From positions 1-6,803 of the forward strand of contig JANRAT010000118.1 of NCBI GenBank assembly GCA_030727885.1: a stretch of DNA of 6,803 nt, in the 5' to 3' direction. This DNA is from Rhodospirillales bacterium. GTDB taxonomy: Bacteria > Pseudomonadota > Alphaproteobacteria > Rhodospirillales > Casp-alpha2. The translations under genes were made by a program, and so were the position numbers. This document shows positions 4,972 through 6,803 of this stretch, piece by piece. Position 1 is the stretch's first letter. Each line of letters starts with the position of its first letter. The notes under the pieces were generated by a model. It searched no databases, had not been told where the DNA came from, and saw nothing but the letters and a program-made list of their open reading frames with translations.

Positions 4972-6282
4972 TTAGATTTTCGAGAACGTCTTGCGCAGCT
5001 TGTCGACCAGTTCGTCGATGTGCTTTTCCTCGGCCACGAACTGCGGCGCGATGATGCCGGAATCGCCGGTGAACTTGATGTGCAAACCGTTCCAGAACAG
5101 ATCTTTCTGCATTTGCGTACCGAGAGCGCCCGGCGCACCTTTCGGCTTCAGCTCAACGGCTGCCATCAGCCCGTAGCTGCGGATATCCTTCAGACATTCC
5201 AGGTCCTTGAGGCTGTGTACAGCTTCACCGAAGTAGCCGGCGAGCTTGCCGGCGCGGGCAAACAGATCATCGCGCTGGAAAATATCCTGCGCGGCAATAC
5301 CGGCAGCACAGGCAGCCGGGTGACCGGAATAGGTGTAGCCGTGGAAGAACTCGATGGCGTTGTCCGGTGAGGCATTGATGATGGTGTCGTAAACCTCGTC
5401 CCTGACGCAAACTGCACCCATCGGCTGAGCGCCGTTGGTCAGCGCCTTGGCCATCGTCATGATGTCCGGGATGACGCCGAAGGCATCGGCGGCAAAGGCA
5501 TGACCGGTACGGCCAAAGCCGGTAATCACTTCATCAAACACCAGCAAGATGCCGTGCTGATCGCAAATCTCGCGGAGCCGGTTCAGATAGCCGACCGGCG
5601 GCACCAGACAACCGGTCGAGCCGGCAATCGGCTCAACGAAGACGGCAGCAATGGTCGAGCCGCCATAGGTTTCGCAAATACGCACGAGATCTTCGGCCAG
5701 TTCGGCACCCTTTGTCGGCTGCCCCGGAATGAAGGCATTTTCCGGCATCCAGGTATGGCGCATGCAGACTACGTTCGGCATTACGTTGGTGAAGGTTTCG
5801 CGGTTCTTGACCATCCCGGCAAGGCTGACGCCGCCCATGTTGACACCGTGATAGGCGCGTTCGCGCGACACGAAGCGGTTGCGGTGGCCGTCGCCCTTGG
5901 CGCGATGATAGGCCATCGCCATCTTCAGCGCGGTATCGATGGATTCGGAGCCGGAGTTGACGAAGAAGACATGGTTCATCGGTTCCGGGGTGATGCGGGC
6001 GACCTTGCTGGCCAGCTCGAACGAACCCGGGTGGCCAAGCTGGAACGGTGCCGTGTAATCATTGGTCAGCAGCTGCTGGTGAACGGCATTGGCGATTTCC
6101 GGACGACCGTGACCGAGCGGGGTGCAGAACAACCCCGACGATCCGTCAAGCACCGTACCGCCCTTGTGATCGACCAGATACATCCCTTCGGATTTGACGA
6201 CAATTCTGGGATTCGCCTTGAAGTCCCGGTTGGCCGTAAACGGCATCCAATGTTGTTCCAGCGAATTGGTCGTGAATTCCAT
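4972..6282 (-). CDS. Omega-amino acid:pyruvate aminotransferase, class III PLP enzyme
   Basis: This 436-residue cytoplasmic PLP enzyme moves the terminal amino group of an omega-amino acid such as beta-alanine to pyruvate. From memory it resembles Pseudomonas omega-APT throughout: HWMPFTANRDF (11-21), FQLGHPGSFELA (80-91), NSGSE (109-113, phosphate contact), AYHGVN (143-148, Tyr/His beside the PLP ring), VFDEVITGFGRTG (248-260, D250 for the pyridine nitrogen), MAKALTNGAQPMGAV with the Schiff-base lysine K279, and HGYTYSGHP (314-322). Family length is about 430-450, so it is complete. One difference is K403 (HIKFTGD) where I recall a substrate-carboxylate Arg. The start at 6282 has GGAGG (6288-6292) five bases upstream. 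The frame runs open 63 codons further, but those are in the control region. Gamma-aminobutyrate, taurine or polyamine transamination cannot be excluded. Confidence 0.9.
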   Translation of the reverse strand: MEFTTNSLEQHWMPFTANRDFKANPRIVVKSEGMYLVDHKGGTVLDGSSGLFCTPLGHGRPEIANAVHQQLLTNDYTAPFQLGHPGSFELASKVARITPEPMNHVFFVNSGSESIDTALKMAMAYHRAKGDGHRNRFVSRERAYHGVNMGGVSLAGMVKNRETFTNVMPNVVCMRHTWMPENAFIPGQPTKGAELAEDLVRICETYGGSTIAAVFVEPIAGSTGCLVPPVGYLNRLREICDQHGILLVFDEVITGFGRTGHAFAADAFGVIPDIMTMAKALTNGAQPMGAVCVRDEVYDTIINASPDNAIEFFHGYTYSGHPAACAAGIAAQDIFQRDDLFARAGKLAGYFGEAVHSLKDLECLKDIRSYGLMAAVELKPKGAPGALGTQMQKDLFWNGLHIKFTGDSGIIAPQFVAEEKHIDELVDKLRKTFSKI

Positions 6283-6412
6283 AGAAACCTCCACACTCCG
6301 AAAAGACGCGACAGGTGCTCCGTCGCGGTCGTGCAATAGCGCACATGAAAGATGGTCGCGGCAACTCTGGCCGCATTTAGCACATTTATTCGTATCAAGG
6401 TAGACGTTTGAC

Positions 6413-6433
6413 CTGGACCCATAATAGGGCCAG
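6413..6433. promoter_or_regulatory. Candidate MocR operator, CTGG(N13)CCAG imperfect palindrome
   Basis: The 21 bases run CTGGACCC-ATAAT-AGGGCCAG and match their own reverse complement at 16 positions. It starts on the last base of the TTGACC -35 candidate, where a bound protein could block or recruit polymerase. The left arm CTGGACC resembles the CTGGAC(C/T)TAA half-site I recall for TauR, a MocR-type regulator. The right arm ATAGGGCCA (6424-6432) recurs at 6470-6478. Confidence 0.45.
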
Positions 6434-6451
6434 ATTTCATCAATATTCGGG

Positions 6452-6478
6452 ACCACGAACCACGATACCATAGGGCCA
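6452..6478 (+). promoter_or_regulatory. Tandem ACCACGA pair, ATACCA and second ATAGGGCCA copy before the regulator start
   Basis: ACCACGA is exactly repeated head to tail (6452-6458, 6459-6465). ATACCA (6465-6470) follows, the same hexamer recalled as the GabR direct-repeat half-site, and then ATAGGGCCA (6470-6478), an exact copy of 6424-6432, 46 bases away. MocR-type dimers often bind spaced direct repeats. This cluster ends only seven bases before the regulator start, so it could serve in autoregulation. Confidence 0.4.
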
Positions 6479-6485
6479 ATCAGAT

Positions 6486-6803
6486 ATGCGGGATGCCATC
6501 TTTCATCTGAAACGCAACAAAAGCATCAGTTTGCAGGCGCAAATCCGCGAAACACTGGTCGATGCCATCCTTGGCGGGCAGCTGGGCGGGGGCGAGCCTT
6601 TGCCGTCCAGCCGCAGAATGGCCGACAACCTTGGCGTATCCAGAAATACCGTGGTTCTGGCCTATCAAAATCTGGTCGACGACGGCTATCTGCTGGCCCG
6701 CGAACGCAGCGGCTATTACGTCAATGACGAGCTGTCGGGGCAAATCTCCCATGCAGGCACCCCGCGTTTGGCCCCATCCCTGAGCGAACCCGACTGGGAA
6801 GCC
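6486..6803 (+). CDS. MocR/GabR-type GntR transcriptional regulator, N-terminal part
   Basis: The frame is open from ATG 6486 to the window edge, giving the first 106 residues. Residues 13-79 form a GntR winged helix-turn-helix: SLQAQIRETLVDAILGGQL, LPSSRRMADNLGVSRNTVV (recognition helix near 52-62), then LVDDGYLLARERSGYYV as the wing. This order with the start MRDAIFHLKR and the linker ending EPDWEA is characteristic of MocR regulators, which continue into a domain resembling a type I aminotransferase that binds PLP; that domain is beyond the window. The start is fixed by an in-frame TAG at 6471-6473. AGGG (6472-6475) is a weak, distant ribosome site, which fits low expression. Being divergent from a PLP transaminase suggests it controls that gene and itself. 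Confidence 0.88.
   Translation, partial: MRDAIFHLKRNKSISLQAQIRETLVDAILGGQLGGGEPLPSSRRMADNLGVSRNTVVLAYQNLVDDGYLLARERSGYYVNDELSGQISHAGTPRLAPSLSEPDWEA

Larger units (their letters stand above)
6283..6485. promoter_or_regulatory. Divergent control region between the transaminase and regulator genes
   Basis: This 203-base gap must hold both promoters. On the + strand TTGACC (6408-6413) is a plausible -35 element; 17 bases later is CAGATT (6431-6436), a weak -10. I see no convincing promoter on the - strand. Close to the transaminase start, three short stems would fold in its leader RNA: CGCGAC/GTCGCG (6307-6312, 6322-6327), GTGC/GCAC (6331-6334, 6341-6344) and GCGGC/GCCGC (6358-6362, 6370-6374). 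No known riboswitch is recognised. Confidence 0.6.

Noticed and set aside
5500..6339. A 279-codon open frame on the + strand opposite the transaminase
   Set aside because: It lies entirely antisense to a clearly recognised enzyme; its Arg/His/Gly-rich translation matches no family and no ribosome site stands out.
6283..6471. A 63-codon upstream extension of the transaminase with a Cys cluster (CAKCGQSC)
   Set aside because: The strong GGAGG before the ATG at 6282 and the family's usual N terminus favour the shorter form, and the extension covers the operator-like repeats. The Cys pattern is probably chance.

Overview
The window looks like a piece of an alphaproteobacterial chromosome. This rests on moderately GC-rich codon use, the gene repertoire (a polyamine/opine-type ABC importer, a class III omega-amino-acid transaminase and a divergent MocR-type regulator), and an intergenic CCCCCTCACC / CCTCTCCCCC palindromic element of a kind I remember from rhizobia-like genomes. 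The lineage is inferred; nothing in the window fixes the genus.

Region 1 (1-4846, + strand) is one operon. It enters the window inside a periplasmic substrate-binding protein (last 216 residues). A 133-base gap follows, carrying a strong UUCG-capped hairpin and an AT-rich stretch. Next come a PotA-type ATPase, a PotB-type permease overlapping it by 8 bases, and a PotC-type permease overlapping that by 4. Two small unrecognised genes close the operon: one starts 11 bases after the PotC-type gene, and a secreted protein overlaps its 3' end by 56 bases. The first permease is the most unusual gene here. Before the normal six-helix core it carries about 145 extra residues: a Pro/Ser-rich tail with four PSLP repeats, a short beta-like segment and an extra membrane helix. 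That topology predicts a tail in the periplasm, where the binding protein docks.

Region 2 (4847-4971) lies between convergent genes. It is almost filled by a palindromic element of about 110 bases with 23-base imperfect inverted ends and two internal hairpins, which may also serve as a two-way transcription stop.

Region 3 (4972-6803) holds an omega-amino acid:pyruvate transaminase on the - strand and, divergent from it, the first 106 residues of a MocR/GabR-type GntR regulator on the + strand. Their 203-base shared control region has an imperfect CTGG(N13)CCAG palindrome, a repeated ATAGGGCCA and a tandem ACCACGA pair, which are candidate operators.

A reasonable reading is that the importer brings in a polyamine or similar amine, the transaminase removes amino groups from omega-amino compounds such as beta-alanine, and the regulator senses an amine or PLP adduct. 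That the importer and transaminase share a substrate is inferred from proximity only.
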